From: Roseibium aggregatum
GTDB lineage: Bacteria > Pseudomonadota > Alphaproteobacteria > Rhizobiales > Stappiaceae
Assembly (NCBI RefSeq): GCF_017309185.1
Contig: NZ_JAEKJZ010000001.1
Span: 1 to 64,000 of the forward strand
Direction: 5' to 3'
DNA: 64,000 bases
Part shown: positions 28,699 through 37,694 of the stretch, piece after piece
How positions within the stretch are numbered: the first letter of the stretch is position 1
How the letters are laid out: every line of letters begins with the position of its first letter
The notes under the pieces: generated by a model
What the model was told of the DNA's origin: nothing
The model's database searches: none
Seen by the model: the letters and a program-made list of their open reading frames with translations, nothing else
Program-made: the position numbers and the translations under genes

Positions 28699-29727
28699 TC
28701 AGCCGGCAGGTTCCGTCCGCCTGTCGGTGGCGTAAAGCCCGGCAAGCTCTGCAAGTTCCTCGGCGATCTCCTTGCGCAGGTCCGCAGGTTCGATCAGTTC
28801 CGCGCCCGGCCCGAGCCAGCGGACCAGGGGCAGGATGCGGGCGCGTTCCGTGCTGGGGATGCTCACCAGCACGCGCCCGTCGTCCGTGGGCGTGAACACC
28901 GCGTGCCGGTAATACCAGTCGGCGCTGAGTTTGCGGGCCTGGTTGGCTGTGATCAGGATCCTGGCGATTTCCTCCTCCTGCTCCCAGCGGCGCATGGCGT
29001 TGGAGAGCCAGGCACCGCCAAGCAGGCTCTGGATGGAAAAGGTCTTGTCCGGCCGGAAGAACAGCCCGCTGACTTCCAGGTTGCGCACCCGGTCGGCCCG
29101 GTAGACCTTGACGACATTGGTGTCGACGCAGCGGCCCGCCAGATACCAGAGGTCCCGGTCGAACATGATGCCGTAAGGCTCCACCTCATGGGGTTTGACG
29201 GTCTGCCGGACCGGATTGCAGTGCTCGAAGCGGACCCGCTTGCTGTCCAAAATGCCGGCCATGAAGCCGTCCAGTGCCTTCTGCCAGTCCTTGTTCGCCT
29301 CCGCCTTGGTGCCGGAATGGAAGATGTCGGCGGGGATCGGTTCGATCCCGACGATGCGTTCCGCGTCCTTGAGCAGTCCGTGAACCGATTTCGGCAGCGA
29401 GGCGAGCAGCTTCTTCTGCGCGGACGTCAGATCGTCGGCGAGCGGCACGGTCCGGCTCGAGCGCGTCAGCGCCATGGCCGACAGAAGGGCGGCGGTCTCG
29501 TTGCGGGTCAGGGCGACAGGCGGCTGCAGATAGCCGCTGGCGAGCCGGTAGCCGCCTTCCGCGCCGCGCTCCGCGTCGACCGGAACGCCGAGCGCGATCA
29601 GCCGGTCGATGTCGCGGTAGATCGTCCGCAACGAGACCTGGAAGCGCTCCGCAAGCGTGGTCGCCGGGATGAGCTTGCCGCCCGTGAGCAGAAGAAGAAT
29701 GCCGAGCGCGCGTTCGATCGGGTTCAT
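28699..29727 (-). CDS. WYL-domain transcriptional regulator (YafY-type)
   Basis: A 342-residue DNA-binding protein. An N-terminal DeoR-like winged helix (NPIERALGILLLLTGGKLIPATTLAERFQVSLRTIYRDIDRLIALGV region) is followed by a WYL domain with LWYLAGRC and RTYRADRVRNL-like text (KVYRADRVRNLEVSGLFFRPD) and a C-terminal WCX part. Such proteins sense ligands or nucleic acid and repress nearby genes. ATG 29727 is chosen over GTG 29742. The neighbours do not reveal its target. Confidence 0.88.
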   Translation of the reverse strand: MNPIERALGILLLLTGGKLIPATTLAERFQVSLRTIYRDIDRLIALGVPVDAERGAEGGYRLASGYLQPPVALTRNETAALLSAMALTRSSRTVPLADDLTSAQKKLLASLPKSVHGLLKDAERIVGIEPIPADIFHSGTKAEANKDWQKALDGFMAGILDSKRVRFEHCNPVRQTVKPHEVEPYGIMFDRDLWYLAGRCVDTNVVKVYRADRVRNLEVSGLFFRPDKTFSIQSLLGGAWLSNAMRRWEQEEEIARILITANQARKLSADWYYRHAVFTPTDDGRVLVSIPSTERARILPLVRWLGPGAELIEPADLRKEIAEELAELAGLYATDRRTEPAG

Positions 29728-29896
29728 GGAGTTGTGTCTCACCGGATTCGATAAAAACTTTTAGCTTGAGAACAGAACAAGATCAAACCTGACTCCCTGC
29801 TGTCAGGATTGGTTTGTCATTGTCTTTCTGTCCCCGGGAAACGGAACGGAAATTCCCTGCCCCCGAAAGGACTGTCGTTGATCCAGGAGAAGAGAG

Positions 29897-30130
29897 ATGA
29901 GCCTTGAAATTGAAACCGTCTTCCGCAGCCGTGCCCATAGCCGCGGTATCCTGCTGGCTGCCCTTCATGGTGTTGCCGAAAGGCTTCACCGTTATTATGT
30001 CCGCCGGGCAACTTATCGTGCCCTGTCTCGCCTGAGCGAAGCGGAACTCAAGGATATCGGCCTCATGCGCACCGAACTCGGCTACCAGGAACTGCATGAG
30101 GATCGTGGCCGTATCAGGGGCTTGCGATGA
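29897..30130 (+). CDS. DUF1127 small protein
   Basis: A 77-residue basic protein ending in the DUF1127 (YjiS-like) motif RALSRLSEAELKDIGLMRTEL. Family members in related bacteria bind RNA or help in phosphate and RNA turnover, though roles vary. An AGAAGAGAG site precedes ATG 29897. It stands alone, divergent from the WYL regulator gene, with which it may share a control region. Confidence 0.87.
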   Translation: MSLEIETVFRSRAHSRGILLAALHGVAERLHRYYVRRATYRALSRLSEAELKDIGLMRTELGYQELHEDRGRIRGLR

Positions 30131-30157
30131 CTGCGCCCGGCGGCAGGCCCGTGGCTG

Positions 30158-31420
30158 TCAGCCGCCGGATTTGCGCGTGAGCGCCTTGATCTCCGGTTTG
30201 TTCCAGAACAGGAACATGGCGCTCAGCGCGACGAGGGCCGCCACGATCACGCCGTAAAACGGAATGTCGAGATTGAAGCCGATCAGCTCGCCGCCGATCA
30301 GGGAAATGACACCCGCCACCAGCGTGAAGACGGCGATCGTGACCCCCATCACCCAGCCCTGTTCCTTTTCGCCGACCGCGGCCGAGTAGAGCCCGAGAAA
30401 GGTCGGATAGGCGATACCGAAGGCGAAATAGAAACAGAAGACGGGAACGAAGGTCAAAAGCGCTGCGGGCGCCGCGACGAAGGCGGCCGATGACAGGGCC
30501 CAGACCACAAAGGTGATCCCGAGGATTGCCTCCTTGCTGAACCGCTTTTGCGCCGGCACCACCAGGAAGGTGCTCGAAAACGCCAGGGCCACGCCGATGG
30601 TCAGCATCACCATGCTGCCGCCGAACGTGCCGTAGCCGAACCGGCTGGTCAGGTAATTGTCGACGAAGATGTAAAAAGACATGTTGGCGACGTGGAACAG
30701 GAAGAACACCACCGTCAGGCGCAGAACGACGGGATAATCCCTGATCCGCCACAAAAGCTCGAAAATCTCGGACGGACGGAAGCGGAACGGCCGCTGCTCA
30801 GCCACGGCGTCCTCCCGATCCTCGAAAAAGACGAGCACCAGGAAAAGCGCGGCCACGACCAGCGCGAAACAGGCGTAAAACGGCAGCTTGACGCTGGCAA
30901 GGCTTCCGAGAATGACCGGGTCGGACAGAAACCCGCCGAGGATCGGACCGCCCACAAGACCGAAGCTGACGCCGGTGATGATGTAGCCCATGTTTCGGTT
31001 GCAGTCCTCCTCGTCGACACTGCCGTCGACCATCGCCGCCTGGGCGATCGGCTGGTTGCCCGCGGTCAGGCCGGTGACGGCACGGCCGAGGATCAGGAGC
31101 GGGAAGCTGTTCAGATAAAGCGCCACGATCGTCAGCGCATATCCGCCGAGCGCGCCGCACAGGCAGATCAGGATGGCGTTCTTGCGCCCGATCACATCCG
31201 AGAGTTTGGAGATATAGGGCGCGCCGAAAAACCAGCACAGGAAAAAGACGCCGATGATCAGCCCGTAGTCGAAATGGCGCATCGCCTCGGACGTCGCCTT
31301 CGGCAGCATCGAGGCGTCGGGTTCCATGATCAGGCTGTTGATGATCGGAAACACCAGCCCCTGGCCGAGAAGGTCCACGAACACGACAAAGAGCAGTGTG
31401 AACTTGGCAAGTCTCGTCAT
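30158..31420 (-). CDS. MFS exporter, Tet-like
   Basis: A 420-residue inner-membrane transporter with about twelve hydrophobic segments. The loop between segments 2 and 3 has GAPYISKLSDVIGRKNAIL, the MFS motif A region. GRAVTGLTAGNQPIAQAAM and NRNMGYIITGVSFGLVGGPILGGFLS fit the TCR/Tet-type drug:H+ antiporter group. GGAGGGGCCG precedes ATG 31420. Substrate is unknown; a role in resistance is only a guess. Confidence 0.88.
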   Translation of the reverse strand: MTRLAKFTLLFVVFVDLLGQGLVFPIINSLIMEPDASMLPKATSEAMRHFDYGLIIGVFFLCWFFGAPYISKLSDVIGRKNAILICLCGALGGYALTIVALYLNSFPLLILGRAVTGLTAGNQPIAQAAMVDGSVDEEDCNRNMGYIITGVSFGLVGGPILGGFLSDPVILGSLASVKLPFYACFALVVAALFLVLVFFEDREDAVAEQRPFRFRPSEIFELLWRIRDYPVVLRLTVVFFLFHVANMSFYIFVDNYLTSRFGYGTFGGSMVMLTIGVALAFSSTFLVVPAQKRFSKEAILGITFVVWALSSAAFVAAPAALLTFVPVFCFYFAFGIAYPTFLGLYSAAVGEKEQGWVMGVTIAVFTLVAGVISLIGGELIGFNLDIPFYGVIVAALVALSAMFLFWNKPEIKALTRKSGG

Positions 31421-31527
31421 CGGCCCCTCCGCAGATGAGACAAAGCCTAGGCGAAGACGCCCGGGGCAGCAACGGAAAGCTGTAGTGAAGAGGGGGGAGG
31501 TTTAAGTCTGCGGACAAACCTCACGAC

Positions 31528-31706
31528 GTCATTCCGGACAGCGGGCCGCGAAGCGGAATCGCGTGAGCCGGAATCCAGAGATCAGTGCGAGCGATAGCGA
31601 GCCCTAATTTTCATAAGCGTTTGTTTTGAGCATTGAGCACCTTCGGTGCAAAATATTTCTGGGTTCCGGATCGGCGCGCAGCTTCGCTGCACTTGTCCGG
31701 AATGAC
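31528..31706. repeat. Intergenic inverted-repeat element, MITE-like
   Basis: A 179-base element with exact 13-base ends, GTCATTCCGGACA and TGTCCGGAATGAC. Further inverted words inside (GGAATCCAGA and TCTGGGTTCC) extend the pairing. It fills the 315-base gap between the MFS gene and the NDUFA9-like gene. Similar elements are widespread between genes in this lineage. Confidence 0.75.
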
Positions 31707-31735
31707 AGTCCAGAGCTTTTTTAAACAGCCTTACC

Positions 31736-32710
31736 TCACGCCGGCCGGTGGGCGTCGTACTGGCCGTGGGTGCGGAAGCGGTCCAGGTAGGTGGGCAGCA
31801 CGGCGGCGAGCGTCACGGGGGAAATTCCGATGCCTTCCAGCGTGCGTCCGCCGGCCCTGGCTTCGTCCGAGACCACATTGTCGGACTTCAGCAGCTCCAC
31901 CTGATCGGCGGTGATCGGCGCGCCGGGAAGAAGCTGCATGACCTTGCCCATCGCCGAGGCGACGGGGAAGGGGATCGGCAGCAGAACGCGCGAGCGGCGG
32001 GTGACCTCGAGAACCTCTTCCATACAGTCCTTGAAGCTTTTGACTTCCGGTCCGCCCAACTCATAGGCGGCGCCGGGTGTCAGCTCTCCATCGACCGCGC
32101 GCGCAACTGCCTCGGCGACATCGCAGACATAGACCGGCTGGAACTTGGTCTCGCCGCCGCCGATCAGCGGCAGCGCGGGAGAAAGCCGTGCCATGCCGGC
32201 GAACTTGTTGAAGAAGTCGTCTTCCGGGCCGAAGACGATGGACGGACGCAGGATAACGCTTTCGGGAAGGGTTTCCAGAACGGCGGCCTCGCCGGCGGCC
32301 TTGGTGCGCGCATAGACGGAGGGACTGTCCGCGTCCGCTCCGATCGCCGAGATATGGGTGATGCCTTCAAGGCCCGCAGCCCGGGCGGCTTCGGCGATGG
32401 CGCGCGGCCCGAAGGCCTGGATGGCGTCGAAAGTCTGTTTTCCGGTCGGCGCCAGGATGCCGACGGCGTTGACCACCGCGTCGGACCCGATCACGGCCCG
32501 GTCCACCGACCAGCGGTAGCGCAGGTTCGCCTGAACCGGCATGATCTGCCCCGGCATGCCGAGCGGCTGCAGGTGGGTTGCGAGATCCGGACGGCGGACG
32601 GCCGCGCGCACCCGGTAGCCGCGCCGCGCCAGCGCCTGAACGATGTGGCGGCCGAGGAAGCCGGATCCGCCGAAAACCGTGACCAGTTTGCCGTTAAGTT
32701 GTGTGGACAT
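31736..32710 (-). CDS. Complex I NDUFA9-like NAD(P)-binding protein
   Basis: A 324-residue extended short-chain dehydrogenase-like protein. The Rossmann motif VFGGSGFLGRHIVQALARRGYRVRAAVR is at the start, followed by VVNAVGIL, then YARTKAAGE in the YxxxK position. It resembles the NDUFA9-type accessory subunit family of complex I found in many alphaproteobacteria. ATG 32710 is taken over TTG 32716. It lies near uppP and the tRNA-Leu, a common neighbourhood. Confidence 0.9.
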   Translation of the reverse strand: MSTQLNGKLVTVFGGSGFLGRHIVQALARRGYRVRAAVRRPDLATHLQPLGMPGQIMPVQANLRYRWSVDRAVIGSDAVVNAVGILAPTGKQTFDAIQAFGPRAIAEAARAAGLEGITHISAIGADADSPSVYARTKAAGEAAVLETLPESVILRPSIVFGPEDDFFNKFAGMARLSPALPLIGGGETKFQPVYVCDVAEAVARAVDGELTPGAAYELGGPEVKSFKDCMEEVLEVTRRSRVLLPIPFPVASAMGKVMQLLPGAPITADQVELLKSDNVVSDEARAGGRTLEGIGISPVTLAAVLPTYLDRFRTHGQYDAHRPA

Positions 32711-32899
32711 CCTCAAGTGCCTTCTGTCGCGTCCAAAAGGGTTGGCCGGAAAGCGAAAAACGCCTGACGGCCCTGAGCCTCGTAGCCCTTCTCATAGCCC
32801 TTTGCGGGCACGGTGTGAAGTACCGGCCGCGCTTGAGGAAAAAAAGTCTCACTCCATGATTGACAACCACTTGAGCGGCCCTTACAAGCCCCCCTCACG

Positions 32900-32986
32900 G
32901 CCCAGGTGGCGGAACTGGTAGACGCGCTAGCTTCAGGTGCTAGTGCCCTTACGGGCGTGGAGGTTCGAGTCCTCTCCTGGGCACCA
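32900..32986 (+). tRNA. tRNA-Leu(CAG)
   Basis: The sequence from GCCCAGG at 32900 to the encoded CCA at 32986 folds as a class II tRNA. The acceptor stem GCCCAGG/CCTGGGC is perfect. The anticodon loop TTCAGGT gives CAG. The long variable arm (TGCCCTTACGGGCGT) and the T-loop GGTTCGAGTCC are present. A terminator follows at 33032. Confidence 0.97.
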
Positions 32987-33031
32987 AATTTTTTCTTGGA
33001 TCATAACCGGTTCGGTCCAGGAAACCTTTTC

Positions 33032-33061
33032 AAAAAAGCTCCGCTCTGGCGGGGCTTTTTT
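33032..33061 (+). terminator. Intrinsic terminator after tRNA-Leu
   Basis: AAAAAAGCTCCGC and GCGGGGCTTTTTT pair over thirteen positions with one G-T pair and a tight loop, ending in six T. Located 45 bases after the tRNA. Confidence 0.85.
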
Positions 33062-33167
33062 GGTTTTTAGGGGAACTGGTAAGGGATCCGACGGACGGTC
33101 ACTTTTCCGCGTTGGTTGCCGTCTTTTTCAAACGGTCCCGGTGAGACCGCTTCAACCGCCTAAATTC

Positions 33168-33821
33168 TCAGGCGTCCAGCGCGTAACCGAAGGTCTCGAA
33201 GTCGCTGGCGTAGAAGGTCTTCAGCTTGAGCAGGTCGGCCTGTGCGATCGGGAAGCGGGGTCTGTTGGAGGCGTTGGCGTGGGGGACCGGTCCGAAGGCG
33301 TGGCCGATCTTCGCTCCGATCGTGTCGAGCGCGGACTGCAATCCATCCTCGAACCTGAAGACGACGGGATCGAACTGCGACGTGAACTCCGCCTGCGGGC
33401 GGATATGATTGTCGAGGATGAAAGGGTTCGTCGAATAGTCGGCCAGGATCCTGTCCAGCCAGCCGGAGAAAGCCCTGGTGAGTTCCGCCGGCGAAGCCTC
33501 CGAAATGCGCACCTTGCGGCGGCGAAAGCCGGCGTAGTAGCGGAACTTCAGATCCTTGCACCGGTAAAAGAACTCGCTCACGAGCCTGTCGACCGGATGC
33601 CGGACAACGGCGAAGCTGTAGTCGACGAACTCCCGCTGCATGACCGCGCTCAGCAGGTCTCCGTGGAAATGCTGCGGTGTGCAGCGCAGCCCCACCGGCC
33701 GGCGGTCGCTAAAAAGGGCCTTCGGACCCGCGGCCTGAAACGCTTCTTCAACCGATGTGCCGCCCGTCTTCGGAATATGAATGAACAGGATGGTCTTCTG
33801 ATTGATTTTGAAAAGCGGCAT
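33168..33821 (-). CDS. Sulfotransferase-family protein
   Basis: A 217-residue protein starting MPLFKINQKTILFIHIPK. The PAPS 5'-phosphosulfate loop (IPKTGGTS) and the 3'-phosphate motif (VVRHPVDRLVSEF) match the sulfotransferase family 2 domain. No membrane segment is seen, so a soluble enzyme is likely. It may sulfate a glycan or lipid. No glycan genes are adjacent, and it lies next to gene fragments, so its context says little. An upstream frame to 33911 has no start support. Confidence 0.85.
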   Translation of the reverse strand: MPLFKINQKTILFIHIPKTGGTSVEEAFQAAGPKALFSDRRPVGLRCTPQHFHGDLLSAVMQREFVDYSFAVVRHPVDRLVSEFFYRCKDLKFRYYAGFRRRKVRISEASPAELTRAFSGWLDRILADYSTNPFILDNHIRPQAEFTSQFDPVVFRFEDGLQSALDTIGAKIGHAFGPVPHANASNRPRFPIAQADLLKLKTFYASDFETFGYALDA

Positions 33822-33942
33822 GCGCGGCGTTTGCCCTGTTGCACCTGGAGTTTCGGCCGATCGCTCGCAAGGAGCCTCAACGCCCGTGCTGTATGGCACC
33901 GCTTCGAACAAGTTTCAATCGGGCAGCAAAAATCGCGGCCAT

Positions 33943-34063
33943 CCGGCATCTGCCAGGAGCCCTTGAAGACGTTCTCGCCGCGCACCTCGATCTTGCCGAG
34001 ATCATCCTGAGGAAGGGGGCTCCGGTCTCCGGGTCGGTGACCTTGGGTTCGATCCCCGGCAGC
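33943..34063 (-). pseudogene. Fragment of a malonyl-CoA synthetase-like gene
   Basis: About 120 bases match 35336-35458 inside matB at roughly 85% identity in the same orientation. They cover the coding region for GVELKITDPETG through VRGENVFKGYWQMP. A one-base deletion shifts the frame, so the fragment cannot encode that stretch. It is a decayed partial copy of an acyl-CoA synthetase gene, 1.3 kb from the intact one. Confidence 0.8.
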
Positions 34064-34079
34064 ACGTACCCGCCACTCC

Positions 34080-34427
34080 CTAATGCCCCACCGACTTCGA
34101 AAACACGTTGATCACCAGCACCCCTGCCACGATCAGGCCGAGCCCCAGGATCGCGGGCAAGTCGAGTTTCTGGTCGAAGAACAGCCAGGCGACCATTGTG
34201 ATCAATACGATGCCGGTGGCCGACCAGATGGCGTAGACGATGCCCGTCGGCAGCACACGGATGGGGTAGGAGAGCAGCCAGAAGGACAGCGCGTAGCCGA
34301 CAACGGTGATCACCGAAGGCACCAGCTTCGTGAAATTGTCGGCCTTTGCGAGCGCGGAGGTGGCGATCACCTCCGCGACGATGGCGGCGATCAGGAACAG
34401 GTAGGTGGTCACGAGGCTGGCTGGCAT
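34080..34427 (-). CDS. Small multidrug resistance (SMR) transporter
   Basis: A 115-residue protein of four membrane segments, EmrE/SugE-like, which exports cations using the proton gradient as a dimer. The first segment carries the conserved charged Glu (IAAIVAEVIATSALAKA). The second has SVITVVGYALSFWLLSYPIRVLPTGIVYAIWSATGIV, the family signature. The start is at ATG 34427 (MPASLVTTYLFL). It lies between two gene fragments, so it was probably carried in by recombination. Confidence 0.9.
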   Translation of the reverse strand: MPASLVTTYLFLIAAIVAEVIATSALAKADNFTKLVPSVITVVGYALSFWLLSYPIRVLPTGIVYAIWSATGIVLITMVAWLFFDQKLDLPAILGLGLIVAGVLVINVFSKSVGH

Positions 34428-34564
34428 GGCGGTCTTTGACAGGTAAAGAGATGCGGACGACGCACCGGATGTAACTCCGGATCGCCGCCGCTGCAAACCG
34501 ATTGTTCAAAACCTCTTTTCCCTTCCTGTGCCGGCGAATTACGCAGCGCTGATAAGGGAAAGTC

Positions 34565-34834
34565 ATGTTGAGCGGCCGGGACTGGGTCCTGTTGACGCGC
34601 CCGACGGACAAGCGCGCTGCGATGGCGCCGCGCCACGATGTCTGCCTGCCCGATTTCCGCGAGGGGCACGAAGCGCTGTCGCGGCAGTCCTTTTTGCGCC
34701 GTGGCGTTACCGCGGACGAGGCCGCCGGCGTCACCGCCTGTTTGCCTGGCGAACGATCCGGCGGCATGACCGGGGAGATCCCGCAGATCAACGGCGGCTT
34801 GCGGCACACGCGGGAGCAGGCGCCCCTTCCTTAG
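34565..34834 (+). pseudogene. Remnant of a short-chain dehydrogenase C-terminus
   Basis: An 89-codon frame whose second half (FLRRGVTADEAAGVTAC followed by SGGMTGEIPQINGGLR) reads like the end of an SDR enzyme, where 'TGQxxxVNGG' is the rule. The N-terminal Rossmann part and catalytic YxxxK are absent. High G/C at third positions shows it was coding DNA. It is the only notable content of the gap 34428-34915. Confidence 0.6.
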
Positions 34835-34915
34835 AGATGGCGCTCGGCGCTTCCTCAGGATGAGGGAAAGAGAGGGAGGGATTTATGCAAGGGGCATCCT
34901 CGACGATCCTCGGTA

Positions 34916-36433
34916 TCATGCGGGCTGGAACATGTCCTTGTACTGCTCTCGCAGGATGTTCTTCTGCACCTTGCCCATGGTGTTGCGCGGCAGTTCGCTG
35001 AGCAGGATGAGCTCTTTGGGATGCTTGAACCGCGCCAGCGAGCCCTTGACCGCGTCCTGAATCGCGGCGAGGTCGGGTGACTGCCCCTTCTCCGGAACCA
35101 GCACGCCCAGTACCGTTTCGCCGAAGTCCGGATGCGGAACGCCGATCACCGCGCTTTCAAGGACGCCCGGTTGCTCATCGAGTACCAGCTCGATTTCCTT
35201 CGGATAGATGTTGTAGCCGCCGGAAATGATCAGATCCTTGTTGCGCCCGACGATATGGACATAACCGTCCTCATCGATCTTGCCGAGATCGCCGGTGATG
35301 AAGAAACCGTCGGCGCGCAGCTCGGCGGCGGTCTTTTCCGGCATCTGCCAGTAGCCCTTGAAGACGTTCTCGCCGCGCACCTCGATCTGGCCGACCTCGC
35401 CCTGAGGCAGGGTTGCCCCGGTTTCCGGATCGGTGATCTTGAGCTCGACCCCCGGCAGCGGAAAGCCGACCGTGCCCGCCCGGCGTTCGCCGTCGTAAGG
35501 GTTGGAGGTGTTCATGTTGGTTTCCGTCATCCCGTAGCGTTCCAGGATGCGGTGGCCGGTACGGTTTTCGAACTGCACATGGGTTTCGGCCAGCAGCGGC
35601 GCGGACCCGGACACGAACAGGCGCATGTGGGCGGCAAGCTCCCGCGTGAAACGGCCGTCGTCGAGCAGACGGGTGTAGAAGGTCGGCACGCCCATCATCG
35701 CGGTCGCCTTCGGCATCTGCGCGATGACCGCGTCGATGTCGAATTTCGGCAGGAAGATCATGCTGCCGCCCGCGGCCAGCGTGACATTGGAGGCGACGAA
35801 CAGGCCATGCGTGTGGAAGATCGGCAGGGCGTGCAGGAGCACGTCCTTGTCGGTGAAGCGCCACTCCTTCACGAGCGTCTGCGCATTGGAAAGCAGGTTG
35901 TTCTGCGTCAGCATGGCGCCCTTGGACCGACCGGTGGTGCCGGAGGTGTAGAGGAACGCGGCCAGATCCTCGCCGTCCCGGTTGACGGTCGCGAAGCTCG
36001 CGGGCGCGGCCTCGGCTTGAGACATCAGCGAGCCGCCGCCATCGGCGTTCAGCGTTTCGATCTTGGCATTGAGCCTTTCGGCGATCGGAGCAAGCGCGGC
36101 TTCGCTTTGTCCGTCGCAGACGATCAGCAGCGCGCCGCTGTTCTCGATGAAGTAGGTCAGCTCATCGACGGTATAGGCGGTGTTGAGCGGCAGGAACACC
36201 AGCCCGGCCTGGACGCAGGCGGCATAAAGTGCCAGGGCTTCGGGCGATTTCTGGACCTGGACGGCGACCCGGTCGCCTGCTTTCAACCCGCTTCGGGTCA
36301 GAACGTTGGCGATTTGCGCGGTCGTTTCGAGAAACGCCTCATGGGTGATCGTCCGGCCATCGGCGAGATGAAGAAACGGCGTCGTCTTGCCGGCATGAAT
36401 GCCGAACAGGCTGTCGAAAAGGAGATTAGGCAT
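34916..36433 (-). CDS. matB: Malonyl-CoA synthetase
   Basis: Activates malonate to malonyl-CoA with ATP and CoA. The 505-residue ANL-family enzyme has the P-loop LYTSGTTGRSKGA, the A5 motif YGMTETNMNTSNPYDGERRAG (the RR-rich part is typical of MatB), GDLGKIDEDGYVHIVGR and the C-terminal catalytic Lys in PRNTMGKVQKN. Start at ATG 36433 (MPNLLFDSLF). The coding end of the decarboxylase gene overlaps its start by eight bases. It is part of the malonate operon. Confidence 0.95.
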   Translation of the reverse strand: MPNLLFDSLFGIHAGKTTPFLHLADGRTITHEAFLETTAQIANVLTRSGLKAGDRVAVQVQKSPEALALYAACVQAGLVFLPLNTAYTVDELTYFIENSGALLIVCDGQSEAALAPIAERLNAKIETLNADGGGSLMSQAEAAPASFATVNRDGEDLAAFLYTSGTTGRSKGAMLTQNNLLSNAQTLVKEWRFTDKDVLLHALPIFHTHGLFVASNVTLAAGGSMIFLPKFDIDAVIAQMPKATAMMGVPTFYTRLLDDGRFTRELAAHMRLFVSGSAPLLAETHVQFENRTGHRILERYGMTETNMNTSNPYDGERRAGTVGFPLPGVELKITDPETGATLPQGEVGQIEVRGENVFKGYWQMPEKTAAELRADGFFITGDLGKIDEDGYVHIVGRNKDLIISGGYNIYPKEIELVLDEQPGVLESAVIGVPHPDFGETVLGVLVPEKGQSPDLAAIQDAVKGSLARFKHPKELILLSELPRNTMGKVQKNILREQYKDMFQPA

Positions 36434-37694
36434 CGGCTTTACCTTTCCAGGTCTGCGCAAGGGCGGAGGATTTGGCGAGGGACCTGACCGCGTCGGCGGC
36501 TGCCACCTCTTGAGTCGTGGCGAATTTTTCGTGGTTTTGAGCGATTTTGTTCAGATCGTAAAGGTAGTTGACCATCGTTCCCCCGGATTGCGCCCGGCCC
36601 TTTTCGGAAATATCCGCATCCGCGTGGACCGCATGCACGATCGCGCCGTTGCCGAGATGGAAGCGGGCAACGGGATCGAAGGGCAGCCCGCCGCGCGCCT
36701 TGGCGTTCATCAGGTACCAGGCCGCGGTTGCCTTCATGTCCACCGGAGACGCACCATCTTCCGCAAGACCTTCCTTTTCCAGCCAGCGGTTCAGGCCCGG
36801 GATCGGCGACAGGGTAACGAAGGTTTTCAGGCCGCCGAGTTCGGCGGCGAGATCCGAGGCGACCTGCTTGATCAGCGAATTGCCGAACGAGATGCTGGCG
36901 AGGCCCGCCTGACAGTTGGAGATGGAATAAAAGACGGCCGTGTCTGCGTCCTCGGCGGGCATCGCGGCCCGGTCTTCCGCCAGAAGGGTCTGGATCGAAC
37001 TCGGGATTCCCTTGGTCAGGGCGACTTCGACGAAGATCAGCGGCTCGTCCGGCATGGACGGGTGGAAGAACGCGAAGCAGCGCCGGTCCGCCGGCTGAAG
37101 GCGGCGGCGCAGGTCGTCCCAGCTGTCGATGGCGTGGACCGCTTCGTAGGCAATGATCCTGTCCAGGATATGGGCCGGGCTTTCCCAGCTGATCGGCCTG
37201 AGCACGAGGAAACCGCGGTTGAACCAGGAAGCGAACAGATGCCTGAGGTCGAGGTCCAGCGCGTCGAGCTCCGGCGCCTCGCCGCGCAGGCGCAAGAGAT
37301 CGGCGCGCATCTTGACGAGCGTTCCCGTCGCGCCGGGCACCCGGTTCAGCCGCCGGAAGAGTTCCTGCCGCCGCGGTTCGGACGCGGTCATGAAGTCCCG
37401 GTAGGTGGCTTTGGACGGAGCGCGTTCGTAGCGGTCCAGGGCGGTCCGAACCTTCTCCGGATCGATGTTCATTGTCGTTGCCACGGTTCGGAAAAAGGCA
37501 AGCTTCTGCGTATCGTCGTATTGGGCGAAGCCTGCCAGGATATTCTGCGCCAGCGCAAGTCCCGAGGTTTCCCCGGCGGAGCCGACCAGATCGCCGGCCA
37601 GCTCCTCCAACGGCCGGCCATCCTGGGGACTGCGGCTGAGCTGAAGGTAGCGGCGTTCGAAAATGGTCGACAGAAGATCGGCCAGAAGGGTCAT
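36426..37694 (-). CDS. matA: Malonyl-CoA decarboxylase
   Basis: Converts malonyl-CoA to acetyl-CoA and CO2. The 422-residue protein starts at ATG 37694, overlapping the dctM stop. The N-terminal helical part (ALAQNILAGFAQYDDTQKLAFF) and the GNAT-like catalytic part are present. The latter has LRPISWESPAHILDRIIAYEAVHAIDSWDDLRRR, FYSISNCQAGLASISFGN with the probable catalytic Ser, and FHLGNGAIVHAVH with His. A much longer frame in this phase runs back through dctM and is a shadow. Confidence 0.95.
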   Translation of the reverse strand: MTLLADLLSTIFERRYLQLSRSPQDGRPLEELAGDLVGSAGETSGLALAQNILAGFAQYDDTQKLAFFRTVATTMNIDPEKVRTALDRYERAPSKATYRDFMTASEPRRQELFRRLNRVPGATGTLVKMRADLLRLRGEAPELDALDLDLRHLFASWFNRGFLVLRPISWESPAHILDRIIAYEAVHAIDSWDDLRRRLQPADRRCFAFFHPSMPDEPLIFVEVALTKGIPSSIQTLLAEDRAAMPAEDADTAVFYSISNCQAGLASISFGNSLIKQVASDLAAELGGLKTFVTLSPIPGLNRWLEKEGLAEDGASPVDMKATAAWYLMNAKARGGLPFDPVARFHLGNGAIVHAVHADADISEKGRAQSGGTMVNYLYDLNKIAQNHEKFATTQEVAAADAVRSLAKSSALAQTWKGKADA

